A stretch of 6,917 nt of DNA from XYD12-FULL-36-8 sp041739035 (GTDB taxonomy: Bacteria; Bacteroidota; Ignavibacteria; Ignavibacteriales; Ignavibacteriaceae), in NCBI GenBank assembly GCA_041739035.1, contig JBGSOQ010000236.1, positions 1 to 6,917 of the forward strand, read 5' to 3'. Below, one piece after another: positions 1 to 6,063 of the stretch. The notes beneath the pieces are model-generated. The model was not told the origin of the DNA. It saw only the letters and a list, made by a program, of their open reading frames with translations, and did no database searches. Each line of letters starts with the position of its first letter. Within the stretch, counting starts at the first letter, position 1. Both the position numbers and the translations under genes were made by a program.

Positions 1-255
1 GGCATCCTCTGTGAGTACTCCACTGCCGTTATTTATAAATAATTGATCTGCCATTGGTGAATAACGATTCATGGTTATGTACATATCCGGATCTCCATCT
101 CCGTCGGCATCTCCAAACATTATTCCATGTCCGCCATATTCACCATTATTGTCCTTATCTCCTATCAGGTGACTGCTCGTTATATCTGTGATTACTACTT
201 GTGCATTTAAAGTATATGCTAGTAGATAAAGCAATGCTAATATTTTATTTGTCAT
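1..255 (-). CDS. Secreted FG-GAP/VCBS-repeat protein, N-terminal part (runs off the left edge)
   Basis: The minus strand reads open from an ATG at 255-253 to the left edge, giving 85 residues with no stop. The first ~19 residues (MTNKILALLYLLAYTLNAQ) are a convincing signal peptide, with likely cleavage after Asn-Ala. About 25 residues of linker follow, then a typical FG-GAP/VCBS unit: GHGIMFGDADGDGDPDMYI, then a DQLFINNGSGVLTEDA stretch. The Asp-rich DADGDGDPD loop is the calcium-binding signature of these beta-propeller blades, and the INNGxG part is the usual blade ending. Proteins of this family are exported and act at the cell surface or outside, often in adhesion or as parts of larger secreted proteins. 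In this group of bacteria many carry a T9SS sorting domain, but the C-terminus lies outside the window. No Shine-Dalgarno sequence is visible before the ATG; I chose this start because it places the signal peptide directly at the N-terminus. Full length and role are unknown. Confidence 0.88.
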   Translation of the reverse strand, partial: MTNKILALLYLLAYTLNAQVVITDITSSHLIGDKDNNGEYGGHGIMFGDADGDGDPDMYITMNRYSPMADQLFINNGSGVLTEDA

Positions 256-351
256 ATGTGAATAAGAAAAAATAATTTATAAAAAATTGCGGTTTAAAAT
301 GCTCTTGATCTTGTGTCTCTAAATTGGTAATCGTAAAATATTTATCATTTA

Positions 352-380
352 ATTATAATAATATTTTTATTTTCTGCGAA
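352..380 (-). promoter_or_regulatory. Possible sigma-70-like promoter for the FG-GAP gene
   Basis: On the minus strand a perfect TATAAT (357-352) lies 17 bases downstream of TTCGCA (380-375), which matches four of six -35 consensus positions. Transcription would start near position 345, giving a leader of about 90 bases before the ATG at 255. The region is so A+T-rich that a TATAAT can arise by chance, and promoters in this phylum often use a different motif, so this is only a candidate. Confidence 0.28.
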
Positions 381-461
381 ATAACAATTGAACAACTTTT
401 GATATTCATCACTTTTTTCTGACAAAATTCGAGCCGATTTTATTTAATTAGACATTCTTAC

Positions 462-478
462 AATCACTCAAAGTGATT
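462..478. repeat. Dyad, 7-base arms with CAA loop
   Basis: AATCACT and AGTGATT are exact reverse complements separated by CAA. The dyad lies about 207 bases upstream of the FG-GAP gene start and abuts a second dyad. It could be a protein-binding site or a small RNA hairpin. The A+T-rich run that follows on the plus strand is not a clean T-tract, so a terminator is less likely. Confidence 0.45.
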
Positions 479-479
479 T

Positions 480-498
480 ATTATTTAGATTAAATAAT
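480..498. repeat. Dyad, 8-base arms with 3-base loop
   Basis: ATTATTTA and TAAATAAT are exact reverse complements around GAT. The element starts one base after the preceding dyad, so the two form a tandem pair. The arms are pure A+T, so chance occurrence in this background is quite possible. No function can be assigned. Confidence 0.35.
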
Positions 499-651
499 CA
501 TGTAAAAAATGCTCAATTGAAACTAAAGTTGCTGAAGCCTTTCAATAGATGACTTATATTGTAATTATTACATATAATTGCTTCTTTTACTTATATTTTT
601 CGATATTAAATGCAGGGCAATGATCGTATTAATTCTTTTAAGTAAATAAGT

Positions 652-689
652 AAAAAAGCCGGCAAAGTATTAAACTCACCGGCTTTTTT
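652..689 (-). terminator. Rho-independent terminator of the T9SS protein gene
   Basis: AAAAAAGCCGG (652-662) pairs perfectly with CCGGCTTTTTT (679-689) around a 16-base loop. On the minus strand the G+C stem is followed by a run of T, and it begins 21 bases past the TAA stop at 713-711. Because A-runs and T-runs flank the stem on both sides, it would also work on plus-strand transcripts. It separates the two minus-strand genes into different transcription units. Confidence 0.85.
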
Positions 690-710
690 TGCTTTAAAAG
701 CATTTACTAA

Positions 711-3700
711 TTACTTCATGAACACCATTCTCTTAGTTGAAGTAAAGTTTGAACCATTGGCTCCCTGTACTTTAAGCATATAGAAATAAACTCCACTAGA
801 AAGATTAGAAGCATTAAAGGCTATTTCGTGAATACCTGCTTCCAGTTCCGAGTTAAGAGCATTTGCTACTTCTTGACCTAAAGCATTGAAAAGCTTTATA
901 GAAACTTTACCATTTACAGGAAGGGCAAATCTGATAGTTGTAGAAGGATTAAACGGATTCGGATAGTTTTGTTCTAACGCATAATCTTTCGGTACACCTA
1001 ACTCGATCTCTATCGATTGTGAATAAGTAGCCGAACCGTCAAAGTCGATTTGTTTTAATCTATAATAAGATTTTCCAGATAACGTTGATTTATCTGAGTA
1101 GGAGTATGTAGATTTATCGGTTGTCGTGCCAATTCCTTTGATGAAAGCTATGTCTGTAAATTTAGTGTTATCAGTGGATCGTTGTACGCTGAAACCAGCA
1201 TTATTAATTTCAGAAGCTGTCTCCCATCTAAGGTTAACATTTCCGTTTATAACATCAGCTGTAAAGGAAACCAGCTCAACTGGTACTCGAACATCCGATA
1301 GGTTACTATAGTTAGAAACAAAAAATGTGTTGAAGGCATAGATTCGATAACTATATGTAGAATCCAAGACTACCGTGGAATCAATATAAGTTGTAACATC
1401 TGTTGTGACAGAATCAATTAGGATAAAAGGAGCCACAATGGATGTATCTCCATTTTTCCGCTCAATAACAAAACCCAACTCATTTGAAGAATTATCCAAC
1501 CAATTTAGTTGAACATATTGATTACTGGTTCCAAATAATTTGGCCGTTAAATTAGATGGTGCTGCCAAAGAAGATAATATCGTAGTAACTGAAGCCAAAT
1601 TGCTGTAATCTGATTGATCCGCATAATTATACGCTTTTACTCTGTAAGTATAATTCGTTGTATCAACGACGCTGGAATCTGTATATGTTACTGCGTCTAT
1701 ACCCACTGTATCAATAACTGCAAAACTAAGTGCTCCGTGCTTTCTTTCAATTATAAATCCATCCTCATTATTTGAACTATCCTTCCATGCGAGTTCTACT
1801 TTGCCCGGTTGATTTGCTTGAGCAGTAAGACTATCGGGCGCTTTTAAACTAACTCCTAGTGCACCACGAGAATAATTATATAATATTTCATTCGAATTTA
1901 GGGCACGTCTAAAAAATGATACATAGTTGAATAAACCTAGCCAGGGTTTGTTTACTCCCCACGCGTTGGCAAGTTTTAAATAATAAACTGGATTCCAGCC
2001 ACTAAGGTCACCTACGACATAAGTACTAGATACTTCTTTACCATTAATAAAAATTTTCGCAATTTCTTTTCTATTGTAGGTAAAGACTATATGAACTAAA
2101 CTATCACCAAGTGAATTCGCTGGGCTTTCTAGTAAAGCTCCTTCTTCAGTTGTAGAAGTAGTTCGAATCCAGCTTCGAATTAAACCACCGCTCTGCTCCA
2201 TAATAAAATTTATTCGAGAAGGGTCGCCGCTGTTACCGTAGGATACTATCGTAGCAGATGATTGAGCAACATTGGCAGGTTTTACCCAGGCTTCAAATGT
2301 AAATTCTCCGGATGTAACTGCTTCATCAGTGAATTTTGGTGCTTCACCTGTAGAATAAATTGCTCCGATAGAATCAACTAATAAACCGTAAGGTTTCCAT
2401 TCTACAGATTGCCAAGTTACAGCAAGGTCTTCCGGCAGATAACCAAGAACATCATAGACAATATTTCCTGATCCTTCCCGGAAAGTGTAAAGAGCCGTTT
2501 GACCTGACTCTACGTACGTGTTCAAAGCAGTTACATATAGAACAGCAATTCTACTAGTATCAGAACCAAAGGAATTACTTACAACACATGAATATTCTCC
2601 TCGATCATCCAAAGCAGTAACAGAAGGAATTGTATATGTTGAGCTATTAGCACCTAATATATCAATTCCATCTTTTTTCCATTGGTATGTTGAAGAATCT
2701 CCAACTATCTTAACTGAAAATACTGCTGGATCACCTACAAATACTCCTTGATCATTAGGTTCGATTACTATCACTGGAGCTTTATCAGAGCTAACTCCGA
2801 CACTATAATTACCTGCTATTTCCGGTTGATTTAGGGCTCGGTTATAAATAGAAACGAGATAGTACGTTCCCAGCCAACTGTTTACACCTAAATCGATAAA
2901 TTCATTTGCAAGTTGAAAACGTGCACTTGATACCCAATTTGAAAAATCACCGCCTAAAGTGTCAGCGGCTATTTCAGCACCATTTTTATATATTTTTCTT
3001 TCCCCGTTGCTGTTTCGAGAGAAAACGAAATGAGTCAGATCTTCGGTTACAGCTCCGGAAGGCGTTGGCAGATAATCAGGATGCAAGACATCAGTTGAGC
3101 TGAGCCTGAATGTTAAGCTCTTATCGGGAAATTGTAAAACTGCAAAATTAAAGGCACTATTATTATCGTTAGATAGAGTTAAAATTCTGGGTCCATCTTC
3201 CTGCGAAGCATAAGCTGGCTTAATCCAAATTTCAATTGTAACCTCGTTTGTTAATTTGCAGGCATCAATTACTTTTGTTAGGGGAGATTTTCCGTTGATA
3301 TACGAAACATCATTAACTCCCATGCCATTAGGTGTCCATGTTACAGAACTAGGATTATCCAGATCTAAATTATATGGTGCACCGGCACCTGAGCTGTCAT
3401 TCACTAAAGTACCACCTGCTTCTTTAAAGTTATATAATACCTGAATTCCTTCTGTCACTCTGCTTCCGATTGCCGTGACATATAAAGTTGCTTTAGTACT
3501 AGTATCGGCTCCCGAGGGATTTGTAACGATGCATTTAAAATTTGCTAAGTTATCTGATAAAACTGTTGCTGGAGTTGTATATGCTGAATCAGTTGCTGCA
3601 ACAATTAGAGTATCGTTCTTATACCATTGGTATGTTAGCGAATCTCCTTGTACTTGAATAAAAAAATTAGCAGTTTGCCCCTCAATGACACCTATGCTTA

Positions 3701-3794
3701 CAGGTTCTTTCGTAATTACCGGAACTTGAGCAAAATTTACTACCGAAAAGATTGTGATAATGTATATTAACATCATGGTTAATCTTTTTTTCAT
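711..3794 (-). CDS. T9SS-exported multidomain surface protein (Ig, LamG-like, FnIII-like, sorting domain)
   Basis: 1027 residues. Residues 1-23 are a signal peptide (MKKRLTMMLIYIITIFSVVN, then FAQ). Residues 24-107 and 340-423 are Ig-like domains with Trp57/Cys88 and Trp372/Cys403; the partner B-strand cysteine is absent in both. Each is followed by a LamG/concanavalin-like jelly-roll domain (about 114-333 and 428-646) ending in a similar NRALNxxEI or RRALNxNEI motif. Two fibronectin-III-like domains follow (about 651-738 and 744-837), sharing a GF-I/V-IERK core. A third beta-sandwich (838-932, starting PVELVSF) is the usual linker before the sorting domain. Residues 938-1027 are a T9SS type A C-terminal domain: LEQNYPNPFNPST, then KLFNALGQEV and GVYFYMLK. 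It would pass the inner membrane by Sec, cross the outer membrane by T9SS and be released or anchored on the cell surface. No catalytic domain is visible, so an adhesive or glycan-binding role is inferred. The ATG has an excellent ribosome binding site. It is transcribed divergently from the deacetylase gene. Confidence 0.93.
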   Translation of the reverse strand: MKKRLTMMLIYIITIFSVVNFAQVPVITKEPVSIGVIEGQTANFFIQVQGDSLTYQWYKNDTLIVAATDSAYTTPATVLSDNLANFKCIVTNPSGADTSTKATLYVTAIGSRVTEGIQVLYNFKEAGGTLVNDSSGAGAPYNLDLDNPSSVTWTPNGMGVNDVSYINGKSPLTKVIDACKLTNEVTIEIWIKPAYASQEDGPRILTLSNDNNSAFNFAVLQFPDKSLTFRLSSTDVLHPDYLPTPSGAVTEDLTHFVFSRNSNGERKIYKNGAEIAADTLGGDFSNWVSSARFQLANEFIDLGVNSWLGTYYLVSIYNRALNQPEIAGNYSVGVSSDKAPVIVIEPNDQGVFVGDPAVFSVKIVGDSSTYQWKKDGIDILGANSSTYTIPSVTALDDRGEYSCVVSNSFGSDTSRIAVLYVTALNTYVESGQTALYTFREGSGNIVYDVLGYLPEDLAVTWQSVEWKPYGLLVDSIGAIYSTGEAPKFTDEAVTSGEFTFEAWVKPANVAQSSATIVSYGNSGDPSRINFIMEQSGGLIRSWIRTTSTTEEGALLESPANSLGDSLVHIVFTYNRKEIAKIFINGKEVSSTYVVGDLSGWNPVYYLKLANAWGVNKPWLGLFNYVSFFRRALNSNEILYNYSRGALGVSLKAPDSLTAQANQPGKVELAWKDSSNNEDGFIIERKHGALSFAVIDTVGIDAVTYTDSSVVDTTNYTYRVKAYNYADQSDYSNLASVTTILSSLAAPSNLTAKLFGTSNQYVQLNWLDNSSNELGFVIERKNGDTSIVAPFILIDSVTTDVTTYIDSTVVLDSTYSYRIYAFNTFFVSNYSNLSDVRVPVELVSFTADVINGNVNLRWETASEINNAGFSVQRSTDNTKFTDIAFIKGIGTTTDKSTYSYSDKSTLSGKSYYRLKQIDFDGSATYSQSIEIELGVPKDYALEQNYPNPFNPSTTIRFALPVNGKVSIKLFNALGQEVANALNSELEAGIHEIAFNASNLSSGVYFYMLKVQGANGSNFTSTKRMVFMK
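714..983 (-). other. T9SS C-terminal sorting domain coding segment
   Basis: This segment encodes residues 938-1027. It shows the conserved blocks of the type A sorting domain in order: YPNPFNPSTTIRF, a KVSIKLFNALGQEV strand pair, a GIHEIAFNASNLSSGVYFY block, and a basic-hydrophobic end, KRMVFMK. In the family this domain directs the protein to the T9SS translocon and is usually removed on export. It implies that T9SS genes exist elsewhere in the genome. Confidence 0.9.
1857..2777 (-). repeat. Ig+LamG repeat unit 2 (residues 340-646)
   Basis: This is the second copy of the Ig+LamG module. It keeps the Ig core Trp372 and Cys403, and a LamG domain with the FTFEAWVKPAN strand that corresponds to VTIEIWIKPAY in unit 1. 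Both LamG copies carry a KI-Y/F-x-NG-A/K-E hairpin motif typical of the Laminin_G_3 group. Confidence 0.75.
2796..3725 (-). repeat. Ig+LamG repeat unit 1 (residues 24-333)
   Basis: This is the first copy of a module of about 310 residues that recurs as unit 2 at 1857-2777. The Ig halves align well: both carry a GDS..TYQW-Y/K-K core, a YT-T/I-P segment, a C-I/V-V-T/S-N motif and a final LYVTA. The LamG halves are more diverged but begin and end at matching positions. At the DNA level only short stretches remain identical (for example CCATTGGTATGTT near 3626 and 2676), which suggests an old duplication. Confidence 0.75.
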
Positions 3795-3800
3795 GATAAA

Positions 3801-3807
3801 CCTCCTT
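3801..3807 (-). promoter_or_regulatory. Strong Shine-Dalgarno site for the T9SS protein gene
   Basis: The minus strand reads AAGGAGG, then six bases, then ATG, a near-perfect match to the anti-SD at a good distance. It fixes the start at 3794. It stands out because the other plausible genes in this window have weak or no SD sequences. Confidence 0.85.
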
Positions 3808-3849
3808 ATTGTTGTTAGTGTATGTTTTTTTAGAATTTTTTATGATTTT

Positions 3850-3864
3850 GTTAAATTATTTAAC
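3850..3864. repeat. A+T palindrome in the leader of the T9SS protein gene
   Basis: GTTAAATTATTTAAC has exact 7-base arms around a single central base and lies 56 bases upstream of the ATG at 3794. It has the size and symmetry of an operator for a dimeric regulator, but the composition makes chance possible. Confidence 0.35.
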
Positions 3865-3902
3865 AATATTTGTACCATTTCGAAAATATATGTAATGAAT
3901 TA

Positions 3903-3933
3903 GTATCATGGTTTAAAAATACCAATTTGATAC
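3903..3933. repeat. Bulged dyad between the divergent genes
   Basis: GTATCA (3903-3908) pairs with TGATAC (3928-3933). Directly inside, TGGT (3909-3912) pairs with ACCA (3921-3924). This makes a ten-base-pair stem with a three-base bulge (ATT) and an eight-base loop. It sits about 110 bases upstream of the T9SS protein gene and about 100 bases upstream of the deacetylase gene. It could be a shared operator or a leader hairpin. No T-tract follows, so it is not a terminator. Confidence 0.45.
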
Positions 3934-4027
3934 AGAAAAAGCTATATATTTTCTTTGATAAGCAATTTTTCTCAAAATTAGAGATTGATGTTGATCAATT
4001 CAGAGAAGTAATAAGTACTTAGAATTT

Positions 4028-4031
4028 GAGG
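4028..4031 (+). promoter_or_regulatory. GAGG ribosome binding site favouring the ATG at 4035
   Basis: TTGAGG ends three bases before the ATG at 4035. The spacing is short but it is the only SD-like sequence nearby. The in-frame TTG at 4026 overlaps this site and has no SD of its own, so the ATG is the better start. Confidence 0.5.
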
Positions 4032-4034
4032 TAT

Positions 4035-4877
4035 ATGTTAAAGCTGATTATTAATGCTGATGATTTTGGGCATTCGGAAAAAATTAACTTAGCCGTCATT
4101 GAATGCTTTCGAAATGGAATTCTGCGTTCCGCATCATTGATGGCAAATGGAAAATCATTCGATCATGCTGTCGGAATTGTAAGATCAAATCCTGATTTAG
4201 ATATAGGTGTTCATTTATCTTTAGTAGGAGGGATGCCGCTTCTAGGTAGTGCTGAGTCACATTCACTTTTAAAGGATGAAAGATATTTTCATAAAAATGC
4301 AGTTGATTTTGCAAAAATTTATTTCTCTGGAAAAATATCATTACAGGAAGTTAAAGCCGAATGGACTGCACAAATTGAAAAACTTTTAGACTACGGAATT
4401 AAAATTAGTCACATTGATAGTCATCAGCACCTGCACATTCTTCCAAGAATTCTTGATATTGCAACTGAACTAGCTAACAGGTACAAAATAAAATTCATTA
4501 GACTACCAAGGGAATCGTTTAAGCAATATATGCTGCGTGATTGGGGATCGTCGTTTAGGAGTCTAGCACAAATGAGTGTTCTTAATTACTTTTGCTCGAA
4601 GTCGAGAGGTAAAACATTTTATAAGACCGATCATTTTATGGGATTTTATTTCGGAGGAAAACTGAGTAAACAAAATATGCTAACTCTGGTTAATAATTTA
4701 CCATTGAATGGTACATGTGAATTGATGTGTCATCCTGGATTCGAACAGTTTACCGATGATAGTACATCACAGTATCGGAAAGTTGAAGAAACAATTGCAT
4801 TGACAGATCAAGATGTTGCTAAACTGATAGGTTCAAAAAATATTACGATTTCATCTTTTAAAAATTTGGCTCACTGA
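4035..4877 (+). CDS. ChbG/YdjC-family carbohydrate deacetylase
   Basis: 280 residues, the usual length for this family. These enzymes are metal-dependent and remove N-acetyl groups from amino sugars (ChbG acts on chitooligosaccharides; relatives such as HpnK act on lipid-linked sugars). The N-terminal IINADDFGHS motif carries the metal-binding Asp pair (Asp9, Asp10). GVHLSL (His60) and the SHIDSHQHLH block (His126, Asp128, His130, His132, His134) supply the remaining metal and catalytic positions, and a C-terminal MCHPG motif (His233) is also intact. All hallmark residues are present, so it should be active. There is no signal peptide or membrane segment, so it is probably cytoplasmic. The ATG at 4035 gives MLKLIINADDFG, the standard family N-terminus; a TTG at 4026 would add three residues but lacks an SD. 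It lies upstream of two GT2-type genes on the same strand, separated by 237 bases, which points to glycan or glycolipid modification. The exact substrate cannot be read from sequence. Confidence 0.9.
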   Translation: MLKLIINADDFGHSEKINLAVIECFRNGILRSASLMANGKSFDHAVGIVRSNPDLDIGVHLSLVGGMPLLGSAESHSLLKDERYFHKNAVDFAKIYFSGKISLQEVKAEWTAQIEKLLDYGIKISHIDSHQHLHILPRILDIATELANRYKIKFIRLPRESFKQYMLRDWGSSFRSLAQMSVLNYFCSKSRGKTFYKTDHFMGFYFGGKLSKQNMLTLVNNLPLNGTCELMCHPGFEQFTDDSTSQYRKVEETIALTDQDVAKLIGSKNITISSFKNLAH

Positions 4878-5023
4878 TATAAAATGTGCAGGTATATTAT
4901 TATTTATTGTAGATTAAAATTGTTACCTAATCGTTTTTAGAGTATTTTCTCATAGTGAGATTTTATTGTATGTTAGTTTGGGTTAGATCATTTACGGCTG
5001 ATTTATGATATTTTCTTTCAATA

Positions 5024-5079
5024 ATTCCAAAAATAAACGATGGTATAAATTATGTGCTGTTTTAATGTAAATTTGGAAT
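5024..5079. repeat. Inverted repeat upstream of the glycosyltransferase gene
   Basis: ATTCCAAA (5024-5031) and TTTGGAAT (5072-5079) are exact reverse complements separated by 40 bases. The right arm ends 35 bases before the ATG at 5115. The right arm overlaps TAAATTTG (5068-5075), which matches the TAnnTTTG -7 motif known from Bacteroidetes promoters, but no matching -33 element is found at the right distance. The 237-base gap otherwise shows no gene. Confidence 0.3.
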
Positions 5080-5114
5080 ACAATGTTAAAATTAAGAAAT
5101 AAATAAACTTACAT

Positions 5115-6041
5115 ATGGATTTGTCTGTAGTAATTCCTGTTTATAATGAAGAAGAATCTGTAAAATTTTTATTTGATGCTGTAACAAAAGCTCTTTTCGA
5201 TCTTAAAAGACCGTATGAAATTCTATTAGTTGATGACGGCAGTAAAGATAATACTCATAAAATTGCAGTATCTCTTGCCAAATCCGATTCGCGGTTGAAG
5301 GTTGTTAAGCTTAAAAGAAATTATGGTCAGACTACTGCTCTGCACGTTGGCTTCCAAAATGCAAAAGGAAAAGTCATAGTGACCATGGATGGGGATTTGC
5401 AAAATGATCCTGATGACATCCCCGTCATGCTGGAGAAAATGGAAGAAGGTTATGATATAGTTCTAGGCTGGCGTCATCAGAGAAAAGATTTCTTTATTTC
5501 GCGAAAGTTACCGTCCAAAATGGCTAATTGGCTTATAAGAAAAGTAACAGGAATTCCTGTAAAAGATAATGGATGTGCCATTCGCGCTTATCGAGCTGAG
5601 GTAATAAAAAATTTTCCAATGTATTCTGAAATGCATCGTTTAATGCCTGTTATCACAGCACTTGTTGGTGCAAAATTCACTCAAATAAAAGTAAAACATC
5701 ATCCAAGAAAATTTGGACATTCAAAATATGGCTTGTCGCGAATTTATAAAGTGCTGCTTGATCTTGTTGCGCTAAAAACCATTTTTTCTTTTTTCTATAT
5801 TCCTCTGTTTGGATTTGGGTTTCTGGCTTTGGGTGCAGGTTTATTCTCAATGGGAATATTTGCACTCGGCATTTTATTTTTATTTATGTATCCGGGAAAA
5901 TCGCTGGTAACTATTTTCGGTGCGAGTGCCTTGTTAGCCGAATTGAGCGCATTTCTTTATTTTCTTGGAATAATATGCCATTTAATTTATCGCAGTGGAA
6001 ATCTTAAAATAGAAAAACTATTAAAAATAAAATTTAGATAA
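5115..6041 (+). CDS. DPM1/ArnC/GtrB-type polyprenyl-phosphate glycosyltransferase (GT2)
   Basis: 308 residues. Family members transfer a sugar from a nucleotide-sugar to dolichyl- or undecaprenyl-phosphate at the cytoplasmic face of the inner membrane. The GT-A domain (about 1-215) shows SVVIPVYNEEE (4-14), VDDGSKDNT with Asp40/Asp41 for the nucleotide, and MDGDLQNDPDDIP with the metal-binding Asp92-x-Asp94-x-Gln96. It also has GWRHQRKD (118-125), DNGCAIRAYR (151-160), HRLMPV (174-179) and HHPRKFGHSKYG (195-206). This is a complete motif set, so it should be catalytically active. The C-terminus has two hydrophobic membrane regions (about 223-257 and 264-291), as in GtrB and ArnC, then a basic tail. 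The start ATG gives the standard family N-terminus, though no SD is visible. Its stop is 22 bases before the start of a diverged paralogue, so the two are probably cotranscribed. The sugar cannot be deduced; ArnC-like, mannose and glucose donors all fit. Confidence 0.92.
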   Translation: MDLSVVIPVYNEEESVKFLFDAVTKALFDLKRPYEILLVDDGSKDNTHKIAVSLAKSDSRLKVVKLKRNYGQTTALHVGFQNAKGKVIVTMDGDLQNDPDDIPVMLEKMEEGYDIVLGWRHQRKDFFISRKLPSKMANWLIRKVTGIPVKDNGCAIRAYRAEVIKNFPMYSEMHRLMPVITALVGAKFTQIKVKHHPRKFGHSKYGLSRIYKVLLDLVALKTIFSFFYIPLFGFGFLALGAGLFSMGIFALGILFLFMYPGKSLVTIFGASALLAELSAFLYFLGIICHLIYRSGNLKIEKLLKIKFR

Positions 6042-6063
6042 TCTAATAACGGTTAATGGAATA

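Larger units (their letters stand above)
256..710. other. 455-base non-coding region between two minus-strand genes
   Basis: I see no convincing reading frame on either strand; stops are frequent in all frames and the composition is strongly A+T. It contains the terminator of the gene at 711-3794, two adjacent dyads near its centre (462-478 and 480-498) and a possible promoter for the FG-GAP gene. I do not see a tRNA, a riboswitch-like structure or a repeat array. A small RNA cannot be excluded from sequence alone. Confidence 0.6.

Noticed and set aside
256..650. Possible small gene, tRNA or CRISPR array in the left spacer
   Set aside because: No cloverleaf, no regularly spaced repeats and no reading frame with a start, length and composition worth calling.
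1126..3657. Several plus-strand open frames of 60-77 codons antisense to the large T9SS protein gene
   Set aside because: They lie wholly inside a well-supported gene, have no recognisable domains, and show low-complexity or frame-shadow composition.
3973..3998. TAATTTTG on the minus strand (3980-3973) as a Bacteroidetes-type -7 element for the T9SS protein gene
   Set aside because: The nearest TTG upstream is only 15 bases away, shorter than the usual spacing, and the leader would be long; the motif is common by chance in this composition.
4026..4034. In-frame TTG start that would extend the deacetylase by three residues
   Set aside because: No SD lies upstream, the TTG overlaps the GAGG that serves the ATG at 4035, and family members begin at the MLKLIINADDFG position.
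4096..4341. 81-codon minus-strand open frame inside the deacetylase gene
   Set aside because: It is antisense to a conserved enzyme with intact motifs; the translation shows no domain.
4948..4966. TCTCA-TAG-TGAGA hairpin followed by TTTTATT as a terminator after the deacetylase gene
   Set aside because: The stem is only five base pairs and the T-tract is short and broken; it is too weak to call.
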